DNA from: Zhengitettix transpicula
Taxonomy: Eukaryota; Arthropoda; Insecta; Orthoptera; Tetrigidae
Direction: 5' to 3'
Assembly: GCA_037074705.1 (NCBI GenBank)
Contig: CM073595.1
Span: forward strand, 74,262,139 to 74,326,138
Length of the DNA stretch: 64,000 nt
The notes beneath the pieces were generated by a model. It was not told where the DNA came from and did no database searches. It saw only the letters and a list, made by a program, of their open reading frames with translations. The position numbers and the translations under genes are program-made. This document shows, piece after piece, positions 25,061-35,811 of the stretch (within the stretch, counting starts at the first letter, position 1; every line of letters begins with the position of its first letter).

Positions 25061-25410
25061 TTTTAATTTATTTTTAATAAACAATTGTCTGACTCAAGGC
25101 CGTTTTGTTTATTTATTTACAATTCATTTGTTTTTTTTTAAACAAATGATAAATTTTAACACATTTACGTATAAATATGATTTATAGAGTGTTACAATTT
25201 ATTACAAGAAGTTTGCAAATCTAAATTTTCTTTTAATAAATTGTAACAGTTTATAAATTGTATTTATACATAATTGTATTAAAAATTATCATCCATGAAA
25301 GACTTTATTTCTTACATTTTTTAAATTGCTGATTTTAATTTTAATTCTGTTAAATCTGTTAAATATTATGATTTAAATATGACTATAAATTTTTCTGACT
25401 AACAGACTGG

Positions 25411-27619
25411 TGTTATGGCATTTATTTAAAAAATAGTCAAATTGACATAAAGGTATATAGTAATCACGGTACTGCAGAATTTGTCAAGCTATTTTTTGTA
25501 TAATTTGATGACAGTTTTTTTGATAATTTTCATATGTTTATCTCGCAGATAATAAGGGCTAATTAAGCAAAAACTTAATAAAACTGAAAAATACATTACG
25601 ACTGTAACTTTGGTTTTCTGTATATATGTAAACAATCAATTTTAGCAATCTTGATATAATAATGATAAAGGAAAATATTGCTTGACATTTTGCAAGGCTG
25701 AAAAGGTTTTTACAGCAGTCGTGTACTAAAGAAACGAGACAAGAAGCGAATAGCTGCGACGAGATAGTAATAAGGCCAGATAGCGTTCTGCAAGTGCGTG
25801 GTTTACAAATCAGAGTGAACTGAAAGCATTGCGGAGGGAATTAAATGACCCACCGGAGAACACGGTTGTGAGAAATTAGCAAAAAAAAGGTCAGAGAAAA
25901 TTACCCGCAACAGTTTCGGAATTGAATTGTGTCCTTCAGGAATAATACTTATAGTCGACTGTTTTTGCGTGATTTATGATTTGACTTTTTTTTATTTGCC
26001 GATAAAACTCTCAGGATATGAGCGAAATGTTCGAAATGTGTGTGTAATAGACGTAAAATGTCGGAGAAAATGATTTTATCTGTAAAACTCGATTTTTCAG
26101 CGTGCCTTTGTTTAAGGTAGCAGGTTGCACCGTTTTCATACATATAAATGGACCGTCTCATTCTAAATATCAAAAAAAAAAAAAATCCACAGGAAAATAG
26201 GAAACGGTAGGCAGAGAATTTAATCGTGTTTCAGGTACAAGTCTAAACTTTTGCCCTTTACCGTCGTATATCTTGTTTAAAAATCACGAGTGTTGGAGCT
26301 TGGAGCACAGGAAGGACGAGTGGAGACCGACTTCTCGCGATAAGGCACGCCATAATTCTCAATACGAGCTTGTGGCTTTTAGATGTCTTAATCTGTCAAT
26401 AACAAAAACGTACGGAAGTCTTGTATCCATTAGGAAAGACACCAACACAATTTCATTTATACGTCACCGTCGGTTTCGCTAGTGGTCGGAGGTGAAGTGA
26501 ATTATTACGTCGACATGTTCACTTTTCTGTGAAGAAAGGAAATTTTTGTTCTCCGCCTACGTAATTTGTATCAGACTTTGTTTTGTATGCACATTCAAAG
26601 ATGCAAACATTTGCAACGACAGCCACGAATAACGCGAATCGCGTGCTTACAATCCGAAAAATTGATAATCCCTCCAAAACCTAGTCATTTAGAGGTTAAG
26701 GTGCTCTGCATAAAAAAAACCACGACTAATCATTGTAATATTTTTATTAACACAATCGCACAGTACACGACGAAATATACCCGGGCAGTTGCCACTTGTG
26801 GAGCTCAACGAACCGTGTAGGTACGCAACTAATAGAGCGTTTTGACAGTGTTAATAAAATTTCGAACTATCACTTTGTGGACGATAGGAGTAGTCACGTG
26901 TCACGTGAAAATGTTTCCGTACGCACATTCGAAATCTGTAATTCCGCTAAACACTTCTCATCTGCCTCGGCAACGCTATTTATTTTCCTTGAATACTGTG
27001 ACAAGAATTCTTTATAAATATTTGTCGATAAACATTGCATTTCTAATATTGGACACTACGGGTTTTTATTGTTTAAATAGTTGACACTTGACACTACTCG
27101 TTAAACACATTAAATTCTTGTTTATTTCGCACATGGCCGGGTTAGTTATCAAAACGTGTTTCTTTTAACGGAACGATAGCAATCGGCAAGCGCAATTAAG
27201 ACACTATCGGTAAGAAACAAAAAACCTGCAATCCGTAGTTTTTGTAGCTGTGCGAAATGTCAGTTTGCGAACCTCGGAAGCGACAGTTGAAACACAATCG
27301 ACAATAAACTTCCGATCTAAAATTAGGCTCCCCTCACTATTCTCTACACTTCATTACCGTCTCACGACGGTCAAAATCTAATCCTGTAGAGTGAAGACCA
27401 CGTGAAACTCGTGAAGTGGAATTGAAAAACATTGTTATGTTGCAGACTTAAAGGTTAGTTTAATATAATAACATTCTGATATACGCCTTTGTTTTATTTG
27501 GCGGGTTTTAACAAAGGCTCTCTGATTTTCTTCAACGTTTTGTCTCGTTCCTTCAAATTATTCGATTCCCGATTAATGAAGTCGCGGAGAAATAGAACAC
27601 TGTGGACGTTCGTCGGACG
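25411..27619. other. Unassigned region
   Basis: No gene recognised. AT content falls gradually toward the GC-rich island on the right. Short open frames at 26.3-27.1 kb overlap each other and carry no known domain. Confidence 0.4.
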
Positions 27620-28140
27620 CTTTAAATTTTTAGAGTTGCAGTCCGCGGGTGAAACTGGTTTCTAGGGAAAAGCTGGTAGTAGAAGACGCTGAATGCGTGT
27701 TGACGTACCCGCGATATCCTGCGCACGCGGCACGCCTTGGCTGCGGGTCCCGCGCGCGACATGCTGCAGGTCTGCTCACGCTGGTCGGCTGCTCAGCTGC
27801 TCAGCTCCTCAGCTCAGGCTGCGGTGCGGTGCGGCTCTGCTGTCCCCGCCAAGGCCTGCGCTGCACTGCGCCGAGGGCCCCTCGACAGCCCCCACCACCT
27901 CGCTCGCACACTGACTCATCGCTAAAATCTAACCACGCCAGCACGGCGATCGCGCCTACCTAATTTTCTAAGCTACGATCAAAACAAGATCAAATTGCAA
28001 TCGACCCGACGACGAATTCGCGACGGAAGATTTGCACACACGCCCAGCCCGCCCGCGGGAGTCCGGGTACGGTTCTTTCCTCCCTCGTGGCGGGGCGGAC
28101 TCGGCAAGGTTTGGGGCCCGCGGGCGTAGACCTCGATTAA
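27620..28140. promoter_or_regulatory. GC- and CpG-rich island, possible promoter or first exon
   Basis: This is the only clearly GC-rich stretch of the window, with many CpG pairs and runs such as CGCGCACGCGGCACG-like sequence around 27,720-27,760. It holds a short internal repeat of GCTGCTCAGCT-type units near 27,787-27,820. Overlapping open frames (for example 27,649-27,963, +) are rich in Ala, Arg, Pro and Cys, as expected from GC content, and have no known domain. Such islands in AT-rich insect DNA often mark a promoter and 5' exon, but I see no decisive TATA box, splice site or coding signal. An unmethylated regulatory island, a non-coding exon, or a foreign insertion are all possible. 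Confidence 0.4.
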
Positions 28141-28600
28141 CCCACCTGACGTACAATTAACTCTTCTGAGAAAAGTGGAAAAGGCGGCGAGGAGATCTCG
28201 TTGAATTTGAACCTTCCAGACCGATAGAAGCTGTTTGGAGATTAAGCCGCGGAAAGGAGAAACGCGTCCGCTAACAGTTCGCGAAAATAAGACTGCAAAC
28301 CACGGTCATGCAGCCGAGATACCGTCTCTCTGCTGCTTACAAGCTCTGACTGACGCTCGAACTTGGGGACCATTTCCCGTGTTGCGCCCAATCCTTACAA
28401 TCGTGTGAACAATTCAATATCCGTTCCTATCCCGAATACTCCGTAACCCGAATCTATTTTTATCCCCTTCATTATCTGATCTTTTATTTTTTTTTAAAAA
28501 ATTCATCGAGATTGGATAAATGTTATCAAAACTAATATATTATGGGTATTATGATTTGAATCATATATCTGAAAATTAATTTTGATCAGTCTTACATTTT
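28141..28600. other. Unassigned spacer
   Basis: Composition returns from GC-rich to AT-rich; nothing recognised. Confidence 0.4.
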
Positions 28601-29359
28601 TTACTGGCTGAGTATCCGGCATTGCCCGTGTACTTATTTATATAAACCCGAAAAAGTATTTAATTCTATATTAACCTTTAGTCAAGAAGTGATTTAACTT
28701 TAAATCTAACTGTTCCTAGTTCCGTACATAATTTCGACCGACAGTGCGTTAATTGAACAGCTATAAAATACATAGAATTTTATTGCATCAATCCCAACAT
28801 CCGAATTTCTTTACGAATAGAGTACTTAAATATACTCCTTGAGTATTCCAGGATATAATTGTCCCTCAGTCTTCAGACATTACAAAAGATTACATTCGTA
28901 GTGTTAACAAATGGTCGCCATATTGGAGTCACTAATATGGCACGAAAATTAACTTACATTTTCCGCAACGGTCGTAAAGTATTTCGTATTGTTTTTTATT
29001 ATCATTCGGTGGAGTATTACCGGATAAAATTATACTTTTTATTCAATCAAAATATTTCTGCTTTATTTCGTTACTAATTCCTTTGTTCGTCGCGTAGTAA
29101 CGTCTCTCTCTCTCTCTCTCTGTCGCGCGTGACGTCATGGTATTTTGGCGCGTAGTAGTTTAACACAAAATGATCACATTTTTCAATTATAATTCTTTCC
29201 ACATTTATGCTATGTGTTTCTCACCCCCACAGTACCGTTTCTCGTGTTTTTAAGAATATGTGTAGCAATTTTTGTTGCAATTTGTCCACGCGTTTAAATT
29301 TGTGTAGAAATTAACGTAAATACATACATAAAAACATACATCCTTTTTTATTATATAGA
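28601..29359 (+). mobile_element. R1 repeat, copy b
   Basis: It starts TACTGGCTGAGTATCCGGCA, has TATTTATATAAACCCGAAAA, and ends CATCCTTTTTTATTATATAG. It includes the open frame 28,859-29,077 that aligns with those in copies a and f. Its last bases run directly into the first bases of copy c. Confidence 0.8.
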
Positions 29360-30272
29360 CTAGCTGAGTGCCCGGCGTTGCCCGTGTCTTATTTATATAA
29401 ACCCGAAAAAGAATTTAATTCTATATTAATCTTTAGTCAAGAAGACACAACCTAAATCTAACTATTCCTAGTTCCGTACACAATTTCGACCAATAGTGCT
29501 TTAATTGAACAGCTATAAAATACATTGAATTTTATTGCATCAATCTCAACAAACATACCTCCACATTTCTTTACCAATACATAAATATACTGCATTAATT
29601 TAATAGCTATAAGATACATAGAATTGAATTGCATAATAGCAACAAACATACCATCGTTATTCTTTAGAAATATAATTCTCCGCGAACAAATAATTGTCAG
29701 TAAGTCTTCAGACAGTACTTCTTGACTATTGCAGGATATAATTGTCCATCAGTATTCGCACATTACGAAGGATTGAAGTGATCAAATTGATAGCTACATT
29801 CCAAATGTAAAGAAATGGTGGCCATATTGCACTCACTAAATTAACTAACATTTTCCGCAACGATTGTAAAGTATTTTGTATTGTTTTTTATTATCCCTCG
29901 ATGGAGTATTACTGGATAGAATTATACTTTTATTCAATGAAAATATTTCTGCTTCATTTCATTACGGAAAAATCGAACTATTTCCTTTGTTCGTCGCGTA
30001 GTAACGTCTCTCTCTGTCGCGTGATGTCATGATATATTGGCGCGCAGTAATTTATCACTTAATGATCACTTTTTAAAATTATAATTCTTTTCACATTTAT
30101 GCTAGTGGTTTGTCACCCCCACAGTACCGGTTCTCGATTTTGGCAGAATACGTATACCAATTTTTGTTGCATTCTGTCCACGCGATAAAATTTGTATAAA
30201 GAACAACATAAATACATACATACATACATACATACATACATACAAATATACATCCTTTTTTATTATATAGAT
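29360..30272 (+). mobile_element. R1 repeat, copy c, head-to-tail with copy b
   Basis: It starts CTAGCTGAGTGCCCGGCGTT immediately after the TATATAGA end of copy b and ends at the same TATATAGAT motif. A (CATA)n tract lies at about 30,209-30,243 just before the end. The internal frame seen in other copies is broken here. Confidence 0.8.
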
Positions 30273-30280
30273 TCTATTTA

Positions 30281-30474
30281 TTTTTTCATCAACTTCCAGG
30301 GTCATTAGCGACTTTCTGTACGCTGTTAGATTTGACTCGACGGGATACTACTTTGTTACTCAGTTAGGAAACGTTCAGACACAAACAACATCCGTGCCCT
30401 CACCGCGATTCTAACCCGGGACCCCTGTGATACGAGACAGCGACGCTGACCGCTACACCACAGGAGGACGGCAG
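30281..30474 (-). mobile_element. tRNA-derived SINE
   Basis: The minus strand begins CTGCCGTCCTCCTGTGGTGT and has an A-box-like TGGTGTAGCGGTCAGCG and a B-box-like GGGTTAGAATC, spaced as in a tRNA. It continues to a tail with GTCGCTAATGACCC. The relative at 39.6 kb shares the head and the ATTAGCGAC block. It is a SINE, not a tRNA gene: the acceptor ends do not pair and a long tail follows. Confidence 0.75.
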
Positions 30475-30825
30475 TTTATTTTATAACTATTGGCTTTCAA
30501 TACGGGTCACAACCTGTGTGGAACAGAATATAAGCGGGTTCAAAGCCGAGAACTCTATATTCATCAGAAACACCGGGAAAATCTACATTCACTAAACTTT
30601 AATTTATTCTACAAACATTTTCATTCTGCCTGAACGTTTCATCTCTCAGTAAGTTTTACATAATCTCTCATTTACATATTATTTTTCGTATTTTCGTTTA
30701 CGCGTAACTTATAGAATTTGTGTATTGTTCTCATTAATTCATTTTGCTATTAAGAAAACAAGAAATGCTTTCAGACGAAACTCTAGTCATATAGGCCATG
30801 AAAATGATGTAGTAAATTGTAGGTG
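30475..30825. other. Unassigned spacer
   Basis: AT-rich; nothing recognised. Confidence 0.4.
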
Positions 30826-31008
30826 AACCTCGTGGTTGACGGGTTGTCGACTCGGATAGCGCTGATGACTCACGTGGAGGCCCCTGGTTAGATTCCCGGC
30901 CCGGTCGATATTTTTCCTCCGTCATAATTTAATGCATTTTTATATTTATATTGGTATTTTGACGTGTCCTATTTCTTCAACACATGAATCAAATCTAACA
31001 TGAAATAA
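30826..31008 (+). mobile_element. tRNA-derived SINE with LINE-like tail
   Basis: The head reads CCTCGTGGTTGACGGGTTGT (A-box region) and CCCCTGGTTAGATTCCCGGC (B-box region). After an AT-rich body the tail reads TTGACGTGTCCTATTTCTTC and then AATCAAATCTAACATG. This closely resembles the tail of the LINE fragment ending near 55,560, as expected if that LINE's enzyme mobilised the SINE. Confidence 0.7.
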
Positions 31009-31459
31009 TTAGAAACAAATATGAAAAATCACGAGGTTCTTTACGACGTATCTTTTTAGTTGGGCCTTCCAGGGACCAGAAAACAATATAACGAGAATTG
31101 TCTCTGTCGTTTTAGAAACATTTTGTGTAGTGGAGCATGACGTTGACATTCAACGTGTTAATTGCTCTATTTACCATAACTTCGTCAAAGAAGAGTTCGT
31201 AGTGGAGGGTCAAAGGGTGGGAGATCCCAGCTTTCTTCCACGATCCTAACAAGTTCTAAAAATTCTTTGTTTATGGGAGGGTTCTAAGTTAATGAGAATT
31301 TAAGGACGGAAGTCGAAGTTGAGTCTGTAACCCGTAATCGTTGACACTGCACCTGAAAATGTGGGGTACGAACAGTGATCAGAGCTTTAACATCGTTTCC
31401 TCAGAATATTTATAAATAGTTTATACATGTCGTGAGATGTGGATATTTACGTTCGATCC
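31009..31459. other. Unassigned spacer
   Basis: Nothing recognised. Confidence 0.4.
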
Positions 31460-31815
31460 GCAAAGGAAGCGGTACCCCCATACATTGGAAGAGACAACGA
31501 TCTCCGACAGCAAAAGAAAATATCAATATCCAAGGCATCGCTTTGGCTCGATATGCAACCAGTAAAACGACAAAATTTTACAACTAGTGTGAACGTGTAA
31601 CAAAGAACCAATTTATGGCCAGTTGAACATTCCCTTGACTTAGCACCAAAGTAAAATCCGCGCTTCAAGGAACTGATTTTTGAACGGTGGAAGAGATTCA
31701 CGCGAAAACGGCGCCTGACGAAAATCGATTACGGAAGTGTTTTGAGGAGCGGGAGGAACGTTGACTTATTGACGCTTGGAAGGGAACCACCAGTAATAGT
31801 AGATATCAGCTGAAG
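31460..31815 (+). pseudogene. Mariner-type transposase remnant (C-terminal)
   Basis: In shifting frames the plus strand gives GTPIHWKRQRSPTAK, like the 'QWK.P.SPRPKKAR' segment of mariner transposases. It then gives WPVEHSLDLAPK, like the 'YSPDLAP.D' block holding the last catalytic residue, and TVEEIHAKTAPDENRL with RKCFEEREER, like the 'FE.VEEI......F..CFE.W..R' C-terminal part. The third catalytic Asp is not preserved because the bases after SLDLAP are disrupted. It is a different sequence lineage from the mariners at 1.2 kb and 33.6 kb. The left boundary is a guess. Confidence 0.6.
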
Positions 31816-31863
31816 AAACATATCTACAGAATTTTAGACCGGACGTTTTCCCGGTGTTGGTAG

Positions 31864-32012
31864 TGGATGAAATTCTCTCTGGATCACAGACGCCAAAGTT
31901 CGTTGAAAAAACGTGACTTTTCCATGACTGTCCGCGTCATCAACTTCTGGAGAAACGTCGCGTGTTTTCGACGATCTTCCGTGGCTGTAATCCAGAGAGA
32001 ATTTCATCAAAT
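31864..32012. repeat. Inverted repeat pair
   Basis: GATGAAATTCTCTCTGGAT near 31,868 recurs as its exact reverse complement near 31,990. The 19-bp arms are about 100 bp apart, enclosing a less AT-rich loop. It could be the hairpin end of an unidentified element. Confidence 0.6.
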
Positions 32013-32548
32013 ATTTGCAGCACGTCTCGGTATTTGTTGACGTACATGTTCTCCAACTTCTGTCTGTCTAACCTAACGAACTGAGGAACCAATAAGAGGG
32101 TCAGAATTTCAAACGCTCATGTCATGTCTAAAAATGTTGGCGCCCCGCTGTAACAGCTACGATTATCAGTGCTCCGCAATTCAGAGATATATGATTCACA
32201 ACGGGTGGGTAATCATATCGTTCGATAGACGATTCGCGTGTTCTGACCACAACAGGTCGATGATGTCGTGCTCAATGTTTTTGTCCAATAGGACGGCGCC
32301 ACATGTCATACAGAGCGCACCGAAAACATTTAATAGTGATGTGAAATGACTAACTAGACTTTTCCCTGCTCGTGTTTATGAAAATCAGCCTCATAACGAT
32401 ACTTCACCTTTGACAAATCATCGCACGCATCATTGAGAGGATACGCGTGAAAGAGTCTCAAGAATCCGTTCAACGCAAAAGCAGAGGAGGCCGTTTGGTT
32501 AATGGTGACACATGTCAAAGATTGCTTTTTAAATTTAATAAAGTAAGA
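32013..32548. other. Unassigned spacer
   Basis: An open frame at 32,119-32,349 (+) has no known domain. Nothing else recognised. Confidence 0.4.
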
Positions 32549-32938
32549 TTATTATTTAGATTATTGGAGTATTCCAGTGTCTTGGAGTAGATAAGTGAGG
32601 AAGGAAAAGTGAAAAAAGGCAAGGAAAAGTAAAAAAGAAACACAAAGAAAAATAGAAAGAAAGAGGCAGGTTCTCTGAACGTCATCTTTTTAACCTAACT
32701 TGTTTCTTGCACATTCTCTCTTCCTGTTTTTCATATTTTCTTTGTTTCCTTCGCTTGCTCTACATCTTTTTCTGATCTTCTAGACGATATTTATCGTCAT
32801 CTCTTTGACCTGCCTCTTTTTCTATTTTCCTTATTTTCTTTGCTCTTATTTTTTACTTTTCTTTGCCTTTTTTCACTTTTTCTTGCTCGCCTATCTACTC
32901 CAAGACAACGGAATACCCGAATAATTTAAATAATAATG
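32549..32938. mobile_element. Foldback element, copy 2 (simple palindrome)
   Basis: The left arm begins TTATTATTTAGATTATTGGA and contains CAGTGTCTTGGAGTAGATA and AAGTGAAAAAAGGCAAGG. The right arm is the reverse complement of the same order of blocks, ending at AAATAATAAT. Arms are about 150 bp. The loop region holds one reverse-oriented copy of the unit that is expanded to eight copies in the element at 7.4-8.5 kb. No coding capacity. Confidence 0.85.
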
Positions 32939-33565
32939 TTACCTCACCATTCTCAACAAATTTCAAATCCATACCAATAAAGTAATATTGACTATTACGT
33001 GCCGTTTGTATTGTCTCGTGTTTTTAATTTTTCACATTTATTAACGACCGAGACGACTAACGATTTACGTCACTATATCTGGAGTTGGCAACTGTGCTCA
33101 TTCCTCTCACTCTTATTCTCGTGTTTCCTCGGCATATATTTTATTTTCGAATAACGTAACGAAAGAGCCCTGGACTTGTGTTAAGAAGTTCATTCCAGCA
33201 TTTAGCAGTTGTGATTTTGGGATACCAGGAAAAACCCACGAGATTTGGAACTTTCGAGTACCGTCAACTCGTGAGTCTCTGGACCCTGGACCAAAGACTG
33301 AAACAAGTAACACCGTGGTTAAAGAGTGTATCGAAGTGGCCCTATTCATTCCTTTCATAAAGACTAGCAGATATTTTCACCGTTGAGAACCACCCCCCAA
33401 TCAGGAAACGGAAACCCACAAAAAATATTATCTCACATGTCAACTGAGATGAGCGTCGCAAACGAATTCGAGCCGTACGGTATAGACGTACCGAAATTTA
33501 CTTTAAAAATAACAGAACATTATTTTCCAGGTATTTTATTTTCAATCATTACCTTACACCTCACA
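32939..33565. other. Unassigned spacer
   Basis: The first bases match the right flank of foldback copy 1. Beyond that nothing is recognised. Confidence 0.4.
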
Positions 33566-34140
33566 CTACTTCGCCACATATTCACCGCCGTTATTCAGGC
33601 ACTTGCAATGGAAAACCAGTTTTTGTATGCCGTCGCCAAAGAAAGATGACTCCTGTGATGAAAGCCAAGTCTGCACTTCGTGTTTCACATCATCATCGTC
33701 GTTGAAATGTTTTCCACCAAGGAATTTCGTCATATGAAAATCGCTTGGTGCCAAATCCGGGAGGGTGGTCCATTTGTTCATTCACCAGTAAGATTTTTTG
33801 GGCGCCCATCTTGAGCAAAATTTTCGTTATCCTAAGCGTTCCGTTTCAATGTTGTAGACGACTGCCCTTTATTTTTTTTGGGAAATGGGAAAACAAAACC
33901 GATACAGATCTGTCAAGGCGAATGTTTTCTCTCAGAGCTTTCAACAATTTGGAATTGCACATTTTCACGACCTTCGTTAACCTGTCTAATCCACTTCCTC
34001 ACCATTTCATCGGCTCATTACGGCTTCCCCATACACCTCATACAATTGCAGTTGAATGTTTTCTGGAGTAACTATCCCTTGCATTCAACAAACGGATCAC
34101 TGATCTGACTTCCCAGTCGGCGGGTCGTTCAATTGTTTTG
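33566..34140 (-). pseudogene. Mariner transposase remnant, internally deleted
   Basis: Read on the minus strand from 34,140 downward, an N-terminal part appears first: EVYGEAVMS then EEV and a VNEGRENVQ-like string, matching the helix-turn-helix '..VYGE..M....V.KW...F..GR..V.D' region. After a large internal deletion comes the C-terminal part: LPDLAPSDFHM, KFLGGKHFNDDDDVKHEV, QTWLSSQ, FFGDGIQKLV, CLNNGGEYVAK. PDLAPSD is the block with the last catalytic Asp of the family, and G.YV.K is the usual end. The middle of the catalytic domain, with the first two Asp residues, is gone, so the enzyme is dead. The C-terminal 70 codons remain open (33,566-33,781). Confidence 0.85.
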
Positions 34141-35063
34141 GAACATTTAGAGACGCTCTAACAAAAGGATAACACACATAGTGACGATGCTTCACAGCTG
34201 CGTCTGGTTTCCTAATGAATGGAGGATGTAATCGCGGATGGTCAAAATAGGAACTGCAGCAGCAAATTATTAAAACGCTACTTACGTTACAACAACCCTC
34301 ATATATTGAAGTAACGTGATACTTCTCGTAGAATCATTCAGAGCCACTAGAGTTTGTTTTTACTGTTTGGTTTAACAGACTAAGAATATGGCTCCAAATG
34401 TTTCGAAGTACAACAGTAGAACCTCTATTAACCGTCAGTCAAGTGACCGGACCATTTACGGGTAATCGAAAAGACAGCGTAACAAGACAAGAAAAAAATT
34501 TCAAAAAACAAAAACACTAATTTTTCTTTTATATTTTATCAACATAAAAATGTTTTCTTTAAGGGTAAAGTCGTGACTGCAATGGAGAAGCGTCAAGATA
34601 GTACATTTACGTCACAGACCATCCTACCGACGCGCGATGGTTGTTGGTATCGATATAAATATGCATTAAAACATATTCATACTTGAATACCTTAGGTTTT
34701 GGTTAAACTTTTAGGAATAAAACATGTGTTTTAAGAATCTAGACACTTTAAGCGCGAAATAAAGATACTTGAATATTTGCTGGAGTTGTAAAAGTCCTCA
34801 CGGATTGTAAGGTAACCAAATCGCTTTCACTACCACAAAGATATAGTTACCGACAATTGCAGCTTTGTTAAAAAAGTTAAAAAGTAAATATTAAGAGTTT
34901 CTCTCCTGTTATTTAAATGCATTAAAAACGAAATTGAAACTGTATGAAAATTGAAAATAAATACGATATTTATTTGCAGACAGATGAAACTCTCGTAAGA
35001 AAATATAATTGCAAAATCCAAATATAAAAGTAAACGTTTTGATCGTGGATAAAAACGTTGTTA
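34141..35063. other. Unassigned AT-rich region
   Basis: Nothing recognised. Confidence 0.4.
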
Positions 35064-35811
35064 ATCTATATAATAAAATAGGATGTATATTTGTATGTAT
35101 GTATGCATTTACGTTAATTTCTATACAAATTTAAACGCGTGGACAGATTGCTACGAAACTTCGGTATACATATTCTTATAAATACGAGAAACGGTACTGT
35201 GGGGGTGAGAAACCCCTAGCATAAATGTGGAAAGAATTATAATTGAAAAACGCGATAATTTTGAGTTAAATTACAGCGCGCCAAGAGATCGTGACGTCAC
35301 GCGATAGAGAGACCCGTTACTACGCGACGAACAAAGGAAATAGTACTTTTTTCCGTAATGAAATAAAACAGAAATATTTTCATTGAATAAAAAGTATAAT
35401 TTCATCCAGTAATACTCCGTCGGATGTTAATAGAAAACAATACGAAATCATTTACAATCCTTGCGGAAATTATAAGTTAATTTTAGTGTCATATTAGTGA
35501 CTCCAATATGGCGACCATTTGTTTACATTGTGAATCTACCTAAGAATTTCATCAATTTAATCTTTCGTCATGTCTGAAGACTGAAGGACAATTATATTCT
35601 GCAGTACTCAAGGAGTATATTTAAGAAGAAATTCGGAGGTATGTTTGTTGGGATTGATGCAATACAATTCAAAGTATTTTATAGCTGTTAAATTATAGGA
35701 ACAGTTAGATTTAGGTTAAATTACTTCTTGACTAAAGATTAATGTAGAATTAAATACAGTTTCGGGTTTATATAAATAAGTACACGGGGAACGCCGCTCA
35801 CCCAGCTAGTA
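35064..35811 (-). mobile_element. R1 repeat, copy d
   Basis: This is the only full-length R1 copy on the minus strand. Its 3' end on the plus strand reads ATCTATATAATAAAATAGGA and its 5' end CGCCGCTCACCCAGCTAGT. The internal frame is broken by stops. Confidence 0.8.

Larger units (their letters stand above)
24651..25410. repeat. Large imperfect palindrome
   Basis: Two nested pairs of inverted arms surround a centre near 24,930-25,000. The outer arms are 24,651-24,712 and 25,350-25,410 (shared TTAGTCAGAAA and ATAATATTTAACAGA). The inner arms are 24,801-24,925 and 25,003-25,120 (shared AATAAACAAAACGGCCTTGA and TTTAATAATTTTATG). Hammerhead-like motifs sit in mirrored positions of the inner arms. 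Inverted terminal repeats are common for Penelope-like elements, which is my best guess for the source. Confidence 0.75.

Noticed and set aside
27649..27963. A GC-rich 104-codon frame as a real gene
   Set aside because: Several overlapping frames are open at once in the GC-rich island, and none has a recognised domain, so openness reflects the lack of AT-rich stop codons.
30400..30474. A tRNA gene on the minus strand
   Set aside because: A- and B-boxes are present, but acceptor stem pairing and anticodon loop are not convincing. A SINE tail and related copies elsewhere show it is a SINE head.
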